Shown here: in pieces, positions 8,471 through 17,857 of the stretch
Position numbering within the stretch: the first letter of the stretch is position 1
How the letters are laid out: each line of letters starts with the position of its first letter
Origin: Roseomonas populi
GTDB taxonomy: Bacteria; Pseudomonadota; Alphaproteobacteria; Acetobacterales; Acetobacteraceae
Assembly (NCBI RefSeq): GCF_024594815.1
Contig: NZ_JANJOU010000004.1
Coordinates: forward strand, 1 to 64,000
DNA length: 64,000 bases
Direction: 5' to 3'
Made by a program: the position numbers and the translations under genes
The notes under the pieces: generated by a model
Databases searched by the model: none
What the model saw: the letters and a program-made list of their open reading frames with translations, nothing else
Told to the model about the DNA's origin: nothing

Positions 8471-8905
8471 ATGGACCTGCGCGATCCCGGGCTGGACGCG
8501 GCCGCAGTCATCGCCGCGCTGGACCTGCGCCCGCACCCTGAGGGCGGGCACTACCGCGAGACCTGGCGCGATGCCCCGGCCGATGGCGGGCGGGGTGCGG
8601 GGACCTCCATCCTCTTCCTCCTCGCGGCCGGGGAGCGCAGCCACTGGCACCGGGTGGACGCGGCGGAGGGCTGGCACTGGCACGCCGGCGCCCCGCTCCT
8701 GCTCCGTCGCTCCGATGGCGGGGTGCCGGACGGGGTGCGGCTGGGGCCGGACCTCTCGGCCGGGGAGACACCCTTCGCGAACGTGCCGCCGGGGTGGTGG
8801 CAGGCGGCCGAGAGCCTCGGTGCCTGGACGCTGACGGGCTGCACCGTCAGCCCCGCCTTCCTGTTCGAGGGCTTCGAGATGGCGCCCCCGGGCTGGGAAC
8901 CTTGA
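8471..8905 (+). CDS. Cupin family protein (DUF985/cupin_5)
   Basis: A 144-residue protein. The N-terminal motif LRPHPEGGHYRETW is diagnostic for the DUF985 cupins, followed by SILFLLAAGERSHWHRVDAAEGWHWHAG, which gives the His ligands of the cupin metal site, and a VPPGWWQAAE segment. Members bind a metal in a small beta barrel and have no agreed function. It begins nine bases after gloB and is probably cotranscribed with it. Confidence 0.88.
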   Translation: MDLRDPGLDAAAVIAALDLRPHPEGGHYRETWRDAPADGGRGAGTSILFLLAAGERSHWHRVDAAEGWHWHAGAPLLLRRSDGGVPDGVRLGPDLSAGETPFANVPPGWWQAAESLGAWTLTGCTVSPAFLFEGFEMAPPGWEP

Positions 8906-9028
8906 AAGGAGAGAGTAGCCGGCTTCCCGGGTGATGCACCCTCGGGTTGAAGGGTTCGAAAACTATATACCTCTGGTTGCGTGCTCACGATCCCGCTAGC
9001 ATGGCCCTTGCCGCCGAGAGGAGGGCCC

Positions 9029-10900
9029 TTGCTTCACGCGCCGACCGCCTTCGTTCTGAGCTTCTCCCTCGCCGTCACCTGCGGTGCCACGCTCCTCCTC
9101 CTCTGGTGGCAGGACCGGCGGCATGTCGCCATCGCGAGCTGGGGCGTGGGGCACAGCCTTGCCGCCATCGCCCTGCCGCTGCTCGCGGCCCGGGGCGTCC
9201 TGCCGGGCTTCGTCTCCATCCAGATCGGCAACGCGCTGATGGCCCTGACCTACGGGCTGATCTGGGCCGGGGCGCGGCAGTTCTCCGGCCGGCGCGTCAT
9301 GCCCGGGCCGGTGCTGGCGGGGGCGCTGGCCTGGCTCGTCCTCTGCCAGGTGCCGGCCTTCTACGAGAGCATGGCGGCGCGGGTGCTGGCCATGGGGCTG
9401 GTGGCCGCGGGGTACAACATGGCCGCCGCCCTGGAATTCCATCGCGGCGACGACACGGAGCGGCTGCGCTCCCATCGGCTGATCGTCGCGGTGCTGCTGG
9501 TGAACGCGGCCGTCTATCTGTTTCGCCTGCCCTGCCTGGTGCTGCAGCCGATCGTCGCGGCCGCGGACGGCATGCCGCGGGCGCTGTGGTTCGATGCCCT
9601 CGTCATCCTCGGCACCGCCACGGCCAGCTGCACCGCCCTCCTCCTCGTGGCCCTGACGCGGGAGAAGGAGGGGCGCGAGGCCCAGGTCGCGATCTGCGCC
9701 GCGCGGGACGCGGCGGACCGTGCCAATGCGGAGAAGAGCCGCTTCCTCGCCCATATGAGCCACGAGCTGCGCACCCCGCTGAACGGCGTGCTCGGCCTGG
9801 CGCAGGCCCTGGCGGAGGATCCGGCCCTGGGTGGGGAGCAGCGGGACCGCGCGGCCCTGCTGGAGCGGGCGGGAAGGCACCTGAACGCGCTGCTGAACGA
9901 CGTGCTCGACCTGTCCAGCATCGAGGCCGGGCGGCTGGCCCTGGCGGCCCAGCCCGCCACCCTGGCCCCGCTGCTGGCGGATGCGGCGGGGCTGGCGCGG
10001 GCGGTGGCGGCCGCCAAGGGCGTCCGGCTGGTGGTGGAGGTCGCCCCCGACCTGCCGCACGCGGTGCTCTGCGACGCGCGGCGGGTGCGCCAGATCCTGC
10101 ACAACCTCCTGGGCAACGCCGTGAAGTTCACCCCGCCGGGCGGGGTGGTGGAACTCTCCGTGCGGCGGCGCTGGCTGCCGGAAGAGGGCAGCGGTCTTGT
10201 CCTCACCGTGCGGGACGACGGGCCAGGTGTGCCGGAGGATTTCCGCGACCGCCTTTTCCAGGACTACAGCCGCGCGACGCGGGAGGTGGCGAAGGGCAAC
10301 GGGACGGGGCTGGGCCTGGCCATCTCCGCCGGGCTGGCGCAGGCCATGAACGGCTCCATCCGCTTCGGCTCCCCGCCGGACGGCAAGGGCAGCGTCTTCG
10401 AGGTCTGGCTGCCCCTGGCGGACGCCGCGCCGCCCCCGCCCGCCTGCCCCGAGCCCAGCCGCACGGTGCCCGCGCCCACCTCCCGCCGCGTGCTGGTGGT
10501 GGACGACGTGGCCGTGAACCGCCTTGTCCTCCGGATCATGCTGGAGCGGGCGGGCTGTTCCGTGGCGGAGGCCGAGAGCGGGGAGGCGGCGCTGGAGAGG
10601 CTGGAGGATCCCGGCCCCCTGCCCGACGTGGTCCTGATGGATGTGCTGATGCCCGGCATGGGCGGGCTGGAGGCCGCGCGCCGCATCCGGTCCCTGCACG
10701 GCCCGGCCGGGCGGCTGCGGATCCTGGCGGTGACGGCCGGGGCCATGCCGGAGCAGGTGGCCGCCTGCCTTGCCGCCGGGATGGACGGGCACGTGACGAA
10801 GCCGGTGGAGCGCGCGGCGCTGCTCGCCGCCCTGGAGGGGGCACCCGAGGCCGCCCCCGGGATTGCCCCCGAGGCCGTATTGGCCGAGCCGCAGGCCTGA
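9029..10900 (+). CDS. Hybrid sensor histidine kinase with receiver domain
   Basis: About 623 residues. The first 200 contain six or seven hydrophobic segments forming a membrane sensor. The histidine phosphotransfer box is FLAHMSHELRTPLNG, followed by an ATPase domain with N, G1 and G2 boxes (LLGNAVKF, DDGPGVP, GNGTGLGLAIS). A receiver domain at the C-terminus has VDD, the phospho-acceptor in VLMDVLMPGMGG and the Lys in THVTKPVE. TTG at 9029 is preferred because AGGAGG lies four bases upstream; GTG at 8981 is an alternative without one. The output partner is not adjacent. Confidence 0.9.
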   Translation: MLHAPTAFVLSFSLAVTCGATLLLLWWQDRRHVAIASWGVGHSLAAIALPLLAARGVLPGFVSIQIGNALMALTYGLIWAGARQFSGRRVMPGPVLAGALAWLVLCQVPAFYESMAARVLAMGLVAAGYNMAAALEFHRGDDTERLRSHRLIVAVLLVNAAVYLFRLPCLVLQPIVAAADGMPRALWFDALVILGTATASCTALLLVALTREKEGREAQVAICAARDAADRANAEKSRFLAHMSHELRTPLNGVLGLAQALAEDPALGGEQRDRAALLERAGRHLNALLNDVLDLSSIEAGRLALAAQPATLAPLLADAAGLARAVAAAKGVRLVVEVAPDLPHAVLCDARRVRQILHNLLGNAVKFTPPGGVVELSVRRRWLPEEGSGLVLTVRDDGPGVPEDFRDRLFQDYSRATREVAKGNGTGLGLAISAGLAQAMNGSIRFGSPPDGKGSVFEVWLPLADAAPPPPACPEPSRTVPAPTSRRVLVVDDVAVNRLVLRIMLERAGCSVAEAESGEAALERLEDPGPLPDVVLMDVLMPGMGGLEAARRIRSLHGPAGRLRILAVTAGAMPEQVAACLAAGMDGHVTKPVERAALLAALEGAPEAAPGIAPEAVLAEPQA

Positions 10901-11019
10901 TGTGCCGGGCGGGACCGGCCCGGGCGCCTTGACGCGGCGTGCCGGGGGCGGGACACCCCTGGCCCACCCAACGAAGCCCCCGGCGCTCCAACCGCCGGGC
11001 GGCCAGGAGCCCATCCTCC

Positions 11020-12024
11020 ATGTCCCAGCGCGTCTTCTCGGGCATCCAGCCCTCGGGCGTTCCCACCCTCGGCAACTACCTCGGCGCGCTGCGCAACTGG
11101 GTGCCGATGCAGGACACGAACGAGTGCATCTTCTGCGTGGTGGACCAGCACGCCATCACCCAGTTCCAGGACCCCCGGGAACTGACGCGGCAGACCCGCG
11201 ACATGGCCGCCGCCCTGCTGGCCTGCGGGCTGGACCCGGAGCGCTGCATCCTCTTCGTGCAGTCCCACGTGCACGCGCACACGCGGCTGGCCTGGATCTT
11301 CAACTGCGTGGCCCGCATCGGCTGGCTGAACCGCATGACGCAGTTCAAGGACAAGGCGGGGAAGGACCGGGACAACGCGGGCGCAGGCCTCTACGTCTAT
11401 CCGAACCTGATGGCGGCCGACATCCACGCCTACCACGCCACGCGCGTGCCGGTGGGCGAGGACCAGAAGCAGCACCTGGAGCTGGCGAACGACATCGCGG
11501 AGAAGTTCAACCACGACTACGGCGTGGACTTCTTCCCGCATATCGACCCGCACATCATGGGCGTGGCGGCGCGGGTGATGAGCCTGCGCGACGGCACGAA
11601 GAAGATGAGCAAGTCGGACCCCTCCGACCAGTCGCGCATCAACCTGAACGACGATGCCGACACCATCGCCCTGAAGATCCGCCGCGCGAAGACGGATCCG
11701 GAGCCGCTGCCCTCCGAGATGCAGGGGCTGGAGGGGCGGCCGGAGGCGCGCAACCTCGTCGGCATCCTCGCCGCCATCACGGACACGACGCCGGAGGAGG
11801 TGCTGCGCCAGCACGGCGGCCAGGGCTTCGGCACCTTCAAGGGCATCCTGGCCGATGCGCTGGTGGCGCACCTGACGCCGATCGCGGACGAGACGCGGCG
11901 CCTGCTGGCCGATCCCGGGGCGGTGGACGCGCTGCTGCGGCGCGGGGCGGACCGGGCGCGGGAGATCGCGGAGCCGATCGTGGCGCGTGCCGAGGAGATC
12001 GTCGGCTTTCTGCCGCCGCGCTGA
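11020..12024 (+). CDS. trpS: Tryptophanyl-tRNA synthetase
   Basis: A 334-residue class I synthetase that charges tRNA(Trp). The HIGH-equivalent lies in [13 protein letters not shown] near residue 15, and the KMSKS loop is exact in [12 protein letters not shown] near residue 195. The ATG at 11020 gives the standard start [18 protein letters not shown] at 11005-11009 is the ribosome site. Length is normal. murJ follows 25 bases later on the same strand. Confidence 0.97.
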   Translation: MSQRVFSGIQPSGVPTLGNYLGALRNWVPMQDTNECIFCVVDQHAITQFQDPRELTRQTRDMAAALLACGLDPERCILFVQSHVHAHTRLAWIFNCVARIGWLNRMTQFKDKAGKDRDNAGAGLYVYPNLMAADIHAYHATRVPVGEDQKQHLELANDIAEKFNHDYGVDFFPHIDPHIMGVAARVMSLRDGTKKMSKSDPSDQSRINLNDDADTIALKIRRAKTDPEPLPSEMQGLEGRPEARNLVGILAAITDTTPEEVLRQHGGQGFGTFKGILADALVAHLTPIADETRRLLADPGAVDALLRRGADRAREIAEPIVARAEEIVGFLPPR

Positions 12025-12049
12025 CCCCTTGCGCTAGGGCCGGGGCGCC

Positions 12050-13576
12050 ATGCTGAAGAGCATCCTCACCGTCGGCGGCTGGACCATGGCCAGCCGCGTG
12101 CTGGGCTTCCTGCGGGACATGCTGATCGCGGCCTCGCTGGGTGCCGGGCCGGTGGCGGATGCCTTCTTCATCGCGCTGAAGCTGCCGAACCTGTTCCGGC
12201 GGCTGTTCGGGGAAGGGGCGTTCAACGCCGCCTTCGTGCCGGCCTTCGCGGCCACGCTGACCACGGAAGGTGCCGCCCAGGCCCGCTTCCTGGCGGAGCG
12301 CATGTCCACGCTGATGACGCTGTGGCTGTCGCTCCTCACGGTGCTCGGCATCATCTTCATGCCGCAGGTGCTGACGGTGCTGGCGCCGGGCTTCACGGAC
12401 GACCCTCTGCGCTTCGGGCTGGCCGTGGAGATGACGCGGATCACCTTCCCCTACCTGCTGCTGATCTGCCTGACCGCCCTGATCTCCGGCGTGCTGAACG
12501 GGCTGGACCGCTTCGGCGCCGCCGCTGGCGCGCCGGTGCTGTTCAACCTGCTCTCCATGGCCGCGCTCTTCGTCCTCTCGCCGATCGTGCCCACGCCCGG
12601 GCACGCGCTGGCCTGGGGCGTCACCGTCTCGGGCGCGGCGCAGCTCATCCTCGTCTGGATCGCGGCGGCGCGGGCGGGAATGCCGCTGCGCATCGTCTCC
12701 CTGCCGCGCATCACGCCGGAGGTGCGGCTGGTGCTGCGCCGGATGGTGCCGGGCCTTGTCGGCGCGGGGGTGACCCAGCTGAACCTGGCGGTGGACGTCA
12801 TCATCGCCTCGCTGCTGCCGGCGGGCGCCGTGTCCTACCTCTACTATGCGGACCGGATCGGGCAGCTGCCGCTGGGCGTGATCGGCGCGGCGGTGGGCAC
12901 GGCCATGCTGCCCCTGCTGGTGAAGCAACTCCGCAGCGGCAGGCCGCTCTCCGCCCACCGCACGATGAACCGGGCGCTGGAGCTCTCCCTCGCCCTGTCC
13001 CTGCCCGCCGCGGCGGCGCAGGCGGTGCTGGCCTGGCCCATCATCTCCGCCCTGTTCCTGCGCGGCGCCTTCGGGGAGCTGGAGGCGGCGGCCACCTCCG
13101 TCGCCCTTGTCGCCTATGCGCTGGGGCTGCCCGCCTTCGTGCTGGTGAAGGCCTTCGTGCCCGGCTTCTTCGCGCGCGGGGACACGGCGACGCCGGTGAA
13201 GGTCAGCCTCGTCATCGTCGTGCTGAACCTGGCGATGAACCTGATCCTCACCCAGTACCTCGCCCATGTCGGCATCGCGTTGGCCACGGGGATCGCCGCC
13301 TGGGTCAACGTGATCGCGCTGGCCGTGCTGCTGCGCCGGCGCGGCCACTGGCGGCCGGACCGCCGCCTGCGCCGGCGCCTGCCCCGCCTGCTGATCGCCA
13401 CCCTCGCCATGGCGCTGGTGCTGCTGGGGATGCGGATGGCCCTGCCGGACCCGGTGGGATCGACGATGCGGCTGGCCTTCCTCGCGGCCTATGTCGTCGT
13501 CGGGCTGGTCGTCTATTTCGGGCTGGCCCACGCGATCGGCGGGCTGAGTCTCGGGGAGATCCGGCGGCGGCGGTGA
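12050..13576 (+). CDS. murJ: Lipid II flippase MurJ
   Basis: A 508-residue multipass membrane protein of the MviN/MurJ (MOP exporter) family, which moves lipid II across the inner membrane for peptidoglycan synthesis. About 14 hydrophobic segments are visible. The N-terminal signature SRVLGFLRDMLIAASLGAG contains the Arg residues needed for lipid II binding, followed by KLPNLFRRLFGEGAF and later FFARGDTATPVKVS. It is probably cotranscribed with trpS. The next gene converges on it. Confidence 0.96.
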   Translation: MLKSILTVGGWTMASRVLGFLRDMLIAASLGAGPVADAFFIALKLPNLFRRLFGEGAFNAAFVPAFAATLTTEGAAQARFLAERMSTLMTLWLSLLTVLGIIFMPQVLTVLAPGFTDDPLRFGLAVEMTRITFPYLLLICLTALISGVLNGLDRFGAAAGAPVLFNLLSMAALFVLSPIVPTPGHALAWGVTVSGAAQLILVWIAAARAGMPLRIVSLPRITPEVRLVLRRMVPGLVGAGVTQLNLAVDVIIASLLPAGAVSYLYYADRIGQLPLGVIGAAVGTAMLPLLVKQLRSGRPLSAHRTMNRALELSLALSLPAAAAQAVLAWPIISALFLRGAFGELEAAATSVALVAYALGLPAFVLVKAFVPGFFARGDTATPVKVSLVIVVLNLAMNLILTQYLAHVGIALATGIAAWVNVIALAVLLRRRGHWRPDRRLRRRLPRLLIATLAMALVLLGMRMALPDPVGSTMRLAFLAAYVVVGLVVYFGLAHAIGGLSLGEIRRRR

Positions 13577-13606
13577 GGGCACGGCCCCCACCACCGGGCA
13601 TGGGCC

Positions 13607-14468
13607 CTAGAGGATCGGAGTCCCCCCCCGTGACGGGGATCATGGCTCCGGAGACGTAGCTCGCCTCGTCCGAGGCCAGCAGCACGTAGACCGGCGCGAG
13701 TTCCGCCGGCTGGCCCGGGCGCTTCATCGGGGTCTGCTGGCCGAAGCTCTTCACCTTCTCCGCCGGCATGGTGGAGGGGATCAGGGGCGTCCAGATCGGG
13801 CCGGGCGCGACGCTGTTGGCGCGGATGCCCTTCTCGGCGAGGAGCTGGGCCAGGCCGGCGGTGAAGTTGGCGATGGCTCCCTTGGTAGTCGCATAGGCCA
13901 GCAGCTGCGGCGTGGGCTTGTCCTCGTTGATCGAGGTGGTGTTGATGATGGAGCTGCCGGGCTTCATGTGCTTCACCGCCGCCTTGGTGATGCGGAACAT
14001 CGCGTAGATGTTCGTCTTGAAGGTGAGGTCCCACTCCTCGTCCGGGATCTCCTCGATGGATTCGAAGGTCATCTGGTGCGCGGCGTTGTTCACCAGTACG
14101 TCAATGCGCCCGAAGGCCTCCACCGCCTTCGCCACGATCGCCTCGCAATGCTCACGCCCGGAGATGTCGCCGGGCACCAGCACCGCCTTGCGGCCGGCTT
14201 CCTCCACCCAGCGGGCGGTCTCCCGCGCGTCCTCATCCTCGTTCAGATAGGAGATGAGGACATCCGCCCCCTCGCGCGCGAAGGCGATGGCGACGGCGCG
14301 GCCGATGCCGCTATCTGCGCCGGTGATCACGGCCGCCTTGCCCGCGAGGCGGCCCGAACCGCGATAGCTGCTCTCGCCGTGGTCGGGGCGGGGGCTCATC
14401 GCCTCGGTGCTTCCGGGAACCGGTTGCTGCTGCTCTGGCAAGGGCGGCGTGGGGCGGCTGTCGGACAT
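13607..14468 (-). CDS. SDR family oxidoreductase with a 3' frameshift
   Basis: An SDR of the YhdF/YghA type, about 286 residues once the frame is corrected. A Pro/Gln-rich N-terminal tail precedes TGADSGIGRAVAIAF (NAD(P)-binding), VNNAAHQ, a catalytic Ser in INTTSI, YATTK with the Tyr/Lys pair, and PGPIWTPLIPS. The frame breaks in a run of eight C on the + strand (13622-13629). With seven, translation ends VTGGTPIL-stop at 13607, the canonical family ending; as read, it continues to about 13305 over the murJ 3' end. Either a real indel or a read error. Both outcomes leave the catalytic core intact. Confidence 0.85.
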
Positions 14469-14810
14469 GTGGCTGAAGCTCCTTCGTCGGCGGTCGGCTG
14501 GCGGACCGCCTCCGCTCTGCGGCAGGTGCGGAAGGCCGGGGCATCTCTGGTTCACATGCGTGCACCACAGATGTCCTGGCCTGTTGATCGGAGAGGGGAT
14601 CCACGCTTCCGGGCGATGCCGCCCTCCGGCGATCTGCTGTAGACGTGCGGGTCGCAGGCTGAATTAACCGGCGATACGGTCCCGCTTCGCAGTCCTGAGA
14701 GCGCACGGGACGGTGTGCTGCGCGGGGCATGCGAACAGCGAATCCGCTTTCCTACGATAGCGACGGCCAGGTCGCCGGTCGGTAAGGCGGCTCCTTTTTC
14801 GGAGGAGCCC
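14469..14810. other. 342-base intergenic gap, divergent promoters expected
   Basis: This gap separates the SDR gene from a small gene on the other strand, so both promoters should lie here. I found no convincing sigma-70 or extracytoplasmic-sigma boxes, no repeat element and no RNA gene. The last part contains GGCGGCTCCTTTTTC, just ahead of the ribosome site of the small gene. Confidence 0.4.
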
Positions 14811-15059
14811 ATGGGACGCATGCTCTGGCGCATGAAGGGTGGGCCGCAGATGGTCGCCGATGGCGAATGCGGGCTCAGGCTCTCGGTGACCTCCACCGAG
14901 GCTCCGGCCTCCATCCGCTTCGTCGTCGAGGAATGCGGGGACGGCAGGCAGGCCCTCCCGCTCATCTCGGGCTACCGGGACGAGGTGGGGGCCGCGATGG
15001 AGGCCGCCGAGGAGGCCGCGGCGAGGATCGCGGGCAGGCGCGGTGCGGGGCGCCACTGA
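14811..15059 (+). CDS. Small protein of unknown function, 82 residues
   Basis: The ATG has an excellent ribosome site (GGAGGAG at 14801-14807), which decides this start over longer frames. The protein begins MGRMLWRMKGGPQ, then has beta-rich CGLRLSVTSTEAPASIRFVVEE, and ends in an Ala/Glu-rich helix with a basic tail. It has no signal peptide or membrane segment. No family was recognised. It sits in a pocket of small genes between a general-stress-like SDR and a cell-wall enzyme. Confidence 0.65.
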   Translation: MGRMLWRMKGGPQMVADGECGLRLSVTSTEAPASIRFVVEECGDGRQALPLISGYRDEVGAAMEAAEEAAARIAGRRGAGRH

Positions 15060-15326
15060 CCGGTCGCGGGGGCGCGCCTCCCTCGTGGGCTGTCAGGAGG
15101 GTGCTTCCGGACTCGCGGGCGGGCAACGCTTCGATCCCGTGGCCGTTTGACCTCCTTCTGGACCGAGGCGGGTTCCCGCCATGGGCGGCCGGGGCCGGAA
15201 CAGGCCGGTGCCAGGTCCGACACGGCGGGGAGCGACGGATCCGTGGCTGCGAGGTCGGGCGGCCCTGGACAAGAAGGGCAGGTGGCCCGCGGCGCTGAAT
15301 CAGGACCTGAGCGACAGGAGACGGGC

Positions 15327-15581
15327 ATGACGGAACGGAAAGCGTCGGACGATCAGCGGTCGCCGGCCGATCGGCTTGCCGACAAGGCGAGCGAGGCCGG
15401 CACGGCGACCGGGACCAACCCTGGCGGGGTCAATACAGGCGCCGGCGGCATCGCGACATCTCACCAGCCGAGCGGCACCGCGCCGGGCGGAGGACCGGGC
15501 GCGGGCTTCGGCAGCCTTGGGACCGGCGGCGGTAGCACGGCGGGGGCTTCCTCCGGCGCCGTGAAGCGCGGCGGGCGGTAG
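15327..15581 (+). CDS. Small Gly/Ser/Thr-rich protein, 84 residues
   Basis: The ATG is preceded by ACAGGAG at 15314-15320. The first 30 residues are charged (RKASDDQRSPADRLADKASE), the rest is Gly/Thr/Ser/Ala-rich without predicted structure, ending in a basic KRGGR. It is probably disordered. Such proteins are frequent in Acetobacteraceae near stress genes, but I cannot assign a role. A coding call is supported by the ribosome site and codon bias more than by homology. Confidence 0.55.
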   Translation: MTERKASDDQRSPADRLADKASEAGTATGTNPGGVNTGAGGIATSHQPSGTAPGGGPGAGFGSLGTGGGSTAGASSGAVKRGGR

Positions 15582-15605
15582 GCGCCTCTCCGCCCCGGCC
15601 AGCCC

Positions 15606-16094
15606 CTAGGCCACCTCGATCCCGGTGAGCCCCGCCGCGAGCACCGCCCGCAGGTCGGGCCCGGCCAGGGCGATGCAGCCCTCGGTCGGGTCGTAGTCCG
15701 GCCGGGCGAGGTGGAGGAAGATGGCGCTGCCGCGCCCGCGCACCACCGGGTCGTCGTTCCAGCCAAGCACGCCGATGATGTCGTAAACGTGGTCCTCCCG
15801 CCACAGCCTCTCGTGCCGGGCCTCGTGGGGCAGGGCGACCGGGCGGTTATAGGCGGGGCTGGCCGGGTCGTCGCACCAGCCGTCATCCGGGCCGATCGGC
15901 TCCACGGGCACGGCGCAGCGCGGCGCGGCGCCGCGATCCGCGCGGTAGAGCACGCGGCGGAGCGGCAGGGTGGCGCGGGGCGTGGCGCCGTCGCCCTCGC
16001 TCTTGTCGTCGCGGATGCCGCCGCGGCCGGTGGCGCAGCGCCAGCGGTCGCGCTGCAGAATCAGGTGGGAGCCTTCCAGGCGGGCGAGGGTCAT
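15606..16094 (-). CDS. L,D-transpeptidase family protein (YkuD fold)
   Basis: A 162-residue protein. The active-site region reads IFLHLARPDYDPTEGCIAL, giving the catalytic His and Cys (TEGC) of the YkuD/ErfK fold, in the COG3786-like form where TEGC replaces SHGC and the usual Arg after Cys is absent. Earlier, GPDDGWCDDPASPAYNRPV matches the same subgroup. No signal peptide is visible, so either it is exported by another route or it is a cytoplasmic homologue. It lies 30 bases after another minus-strand gene and is probably cotranscribed. Confidence 0.82.
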   Translation of the reverse strand: MTLARLEGSHLILQRDRWRCATGRGGIRDDKSEGDGATPRATLPLRRVLYRADRGAAPRCAVPVEPIGPDDGWCDDPASPAYNRPVALPHEARHERLWREDHVYDIIGVLGWNDDPVVRGRGSAIFLHLARPDYDPTEGCIALAGPDLRAVLAAGLTGIEVA

Positions 16095-16124
16095 GTGCCG
16101 CCTCTTACCACCTCAGGCCCCACC

Positions 16125-16589
16125 TCAGGCCATGTTGCCGCGCATCTGCTCCTCATAGGCGATGCGGGCGCGGGCGATGGTGGCGGGATCGGCCGTCTGC
16201 CCCCAGGCGAGGAAGGCAGTGGGCTGGTCGCGCCCGTCCGCGACGGCCTGGAGCGAGCCGAAGAAGCCGGTGATGTCCAGCACGGCGGAGGCGACGCCGC
16301 CGAGGAACCCCACGGGCCCGCCCAGCGCGGTGCCGACGAGGATGCGGGCCGCGATAGGGGCGGAATCCCCGGTCACCGCCCGGTAGGCCGTGCCCACGCC
16401 CGGCACATACTGCAGGGGGTTCAGCGCCTCCAGCAGCTCGTCGAAGGTGGCCTCGACCGGCATCGGCGTCGCTTCTTCCCCGAAGAGGGGCGGGCCACCA
16501 TCGGGCGCCGGGCGGCTGCCGCCATAGACATAGCCGGCGAACATGCCCCAGCCCTCGGGGGAGGCGGTGTTGGGAACGATGTGGGTCAC
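16125..16589 (-). CDS. Hypothetical protein with hydrophobic centre
   Basis: 154 residues. No family was recognised. The N-terminus is polar and acidic (PLFGEEATPMPVEATFDELLEALNP cut here by segments), the middle has a Gly/Ala-rich hydrophobic segment (ARILVGTALGGPVGFLGGV then FFGSLQAVA) able to form a membrane hairpin, and the end is helical. It is upstream of the L,D-transpeptidase gene on the same strand, which hints at an envelope role. Confidence 0.68.
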   Translation of the reverse strand: MTHIVPNTASPEGWGMFAGYVYGGSRPAPDGGPPLFGEEATPMPVEATFDELLEALNPLQYVPGVGTAYRAVTGDSAPIAARILVGTALGGPVGFLGGVASAVLDITGFFGSLQAVADGRDQPTAFLAWGQTADPATIARARIAYEEQMRGNMA

Positions 16590-16678
16590 GGCACGCTCCT
16601 GGCCTGCACGGGCGAGGCCGGCGCAAGCCGTGTGCCGCGGCCAGAGCAGGCCCGGCCGGCGCCCCCGGGTGAGGCCGC

Positions 16679-17857
16679 CTACCCCAGCAGGTGCCCGAAG
16701 CGCGCCTTCTTCGTCGCCAGATAGGCGTCGTTCACCCCGTTGGCGGCGAAGAGGTGGGAGACGCGCCCCGTCACCTCGATCCCGCAGGCCGCCAGCCCCG
16801 CCACCTTGTCCGGGTTATTGGTCAGCAGGCGGATCCGGGGGATGCCGATGGCCTCCAGCATGGTCGCGGCCACGCGGAAGTCGCGCTCGTCGGCGCCGTA
16901 GCCCAGGGCGCGGTTGGCATCGAGCGTGTCCAGCCCGCCATCCTGTAGCGTGTAGGCGCGCAGCTTGTTCACCAGCCCGATGCCCCGTCCCTCCTGGGCC
17001 AGATAGAGCAGGACGCCGCCGCTCTCCTCGGCCGCCATGCGGGCGATGGCACCGCGCAGCTGCGGGCCGCAATCGCAGCGCAGGCTGCCCAGCAGGTCGC
17101 CGGTGAAGCATTCGGAGTGGATGCGGGCGAGCGGCGCCGTCGCCCCGGCCTCCTCCGGCCGGCCCACGAGGATCGCCAGATGCTCGATCCCGCCATCGGC
17201 GGCGCGGAAGGCGGCGATGCGGGCCTCCGGCGCGTCCTCGAGCGGCACGCGGGCCTCCGCCACGCGGGTCAGGCTGGTGGCCGCGGAGGCCGGGTAGGCC
17301 AGCACCTCGGCCACGGAGACGGAGAGCAGGCCCAGCCGCGCCCCCGCGGCCGCCGAGGCGGGCGCGGCGACAAGGGCAGGCAGCAGCCGCCCGACCTTGC
17401 CGAGGGCGATGGCCGCGGGCGAGAGCGCCTGGGAGAAGCCGGGCGCCGGCGCGGCTTGCGGCGATTCCGGCAGCAGCTGGTCGGCCACGGGGTCGGCCAT
17501 GCGCCGCAGCGAATCGGGATCGAGCAGGGCAGGGGAGAGGCGGATCGCGGCCGGCGCCTCCTCCGGCCCCGTGGCGGGCACCGGGCGGGCCAGCACCACG
17601 GCCGCGCGGGGGGCGGCCAGCAGCAGCACGGGCGGGGCCAGCGCCGCCCCGGCGAGCTCGGCCAGCCCGCGCGCGCCCACCGTCTCGGCGGCGGCGAGGA
17701 CGAGCGCCTCGCCCCCGCCCTCCAGCAGCACGGGCGTTCCGCGGCGCAGATCGGAAACGGCCCGGTGCACGGCCCGCATTCCCGCCGCGCGAGGATCAAC
17801 GGCCTGCGAGTGCCCCGGGGGGAGAGATGCCGGAGCCCATGTCGACGCGTCGGCCAT
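16679..17857 (-). CDS. ribA: GTP cyclohydrolase II (RibA) with an N-terminal domain
   Basis: About 392 residues, twice the length of E. coli RibA. Residues 190-392 are a full GTP cyclohydrolase II: RIHSECFTGDLLGSLRCDCG has the Zn-binding cysteines, QEGRGIGL the catalytic loop, DANRALGYGADERDF the GTP site. It opens GTP in the first step of riboflavin synthesis. The N-terminal 180 residues resemble a degenerate RibB-like domain lacking its acidic metal-binding motif. ATG at 17857 is preferred because GGGAG lies five bases upstream. No other rib gene and no FMN riboswitch were seen nearby. Confidence 0.9.
   Translation of the reverse strand: MADASTWAPASLPPGHSQAVDPRAAGMRAVHRAVSDLRRGTPVLLEGGGEALVLAAAETVGARGLAELAGAALAPPVLLLAAPRAAVVLARPVPATGPEEAPAAIRLSPALLDPDSLRRMADPVADQLLPESPQAAPAPGFSQALSPAAIALGKVGRLLPALVAAPASAAAGARLGLLSVSVAEVLAYPASAATSLTRVAEARVPLEDAPEARIAAFRAADGGIEHLAILVGRPEEAGATAPLARIHSECFTGDLLGSLRCDCGPQLRGAIARMAAEESGGVLLYLAQEGRGIGLVNKLRAYTLQDGGLDTLDANRALGYGADERDFRVAATMLEAIGIPRIRLLTNNPDKVAGLAACGIEVTGRVSHLFAANGVNDAYLATKKARFGHLLG

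Noticed and set aside
13305-13606. C-terminal extension of the SDR protein into the murJ 3' region.
   Set aside because: It appears only because of the C8 frameshift; the SDR family ends at VTGG..IL and murJ is intact.
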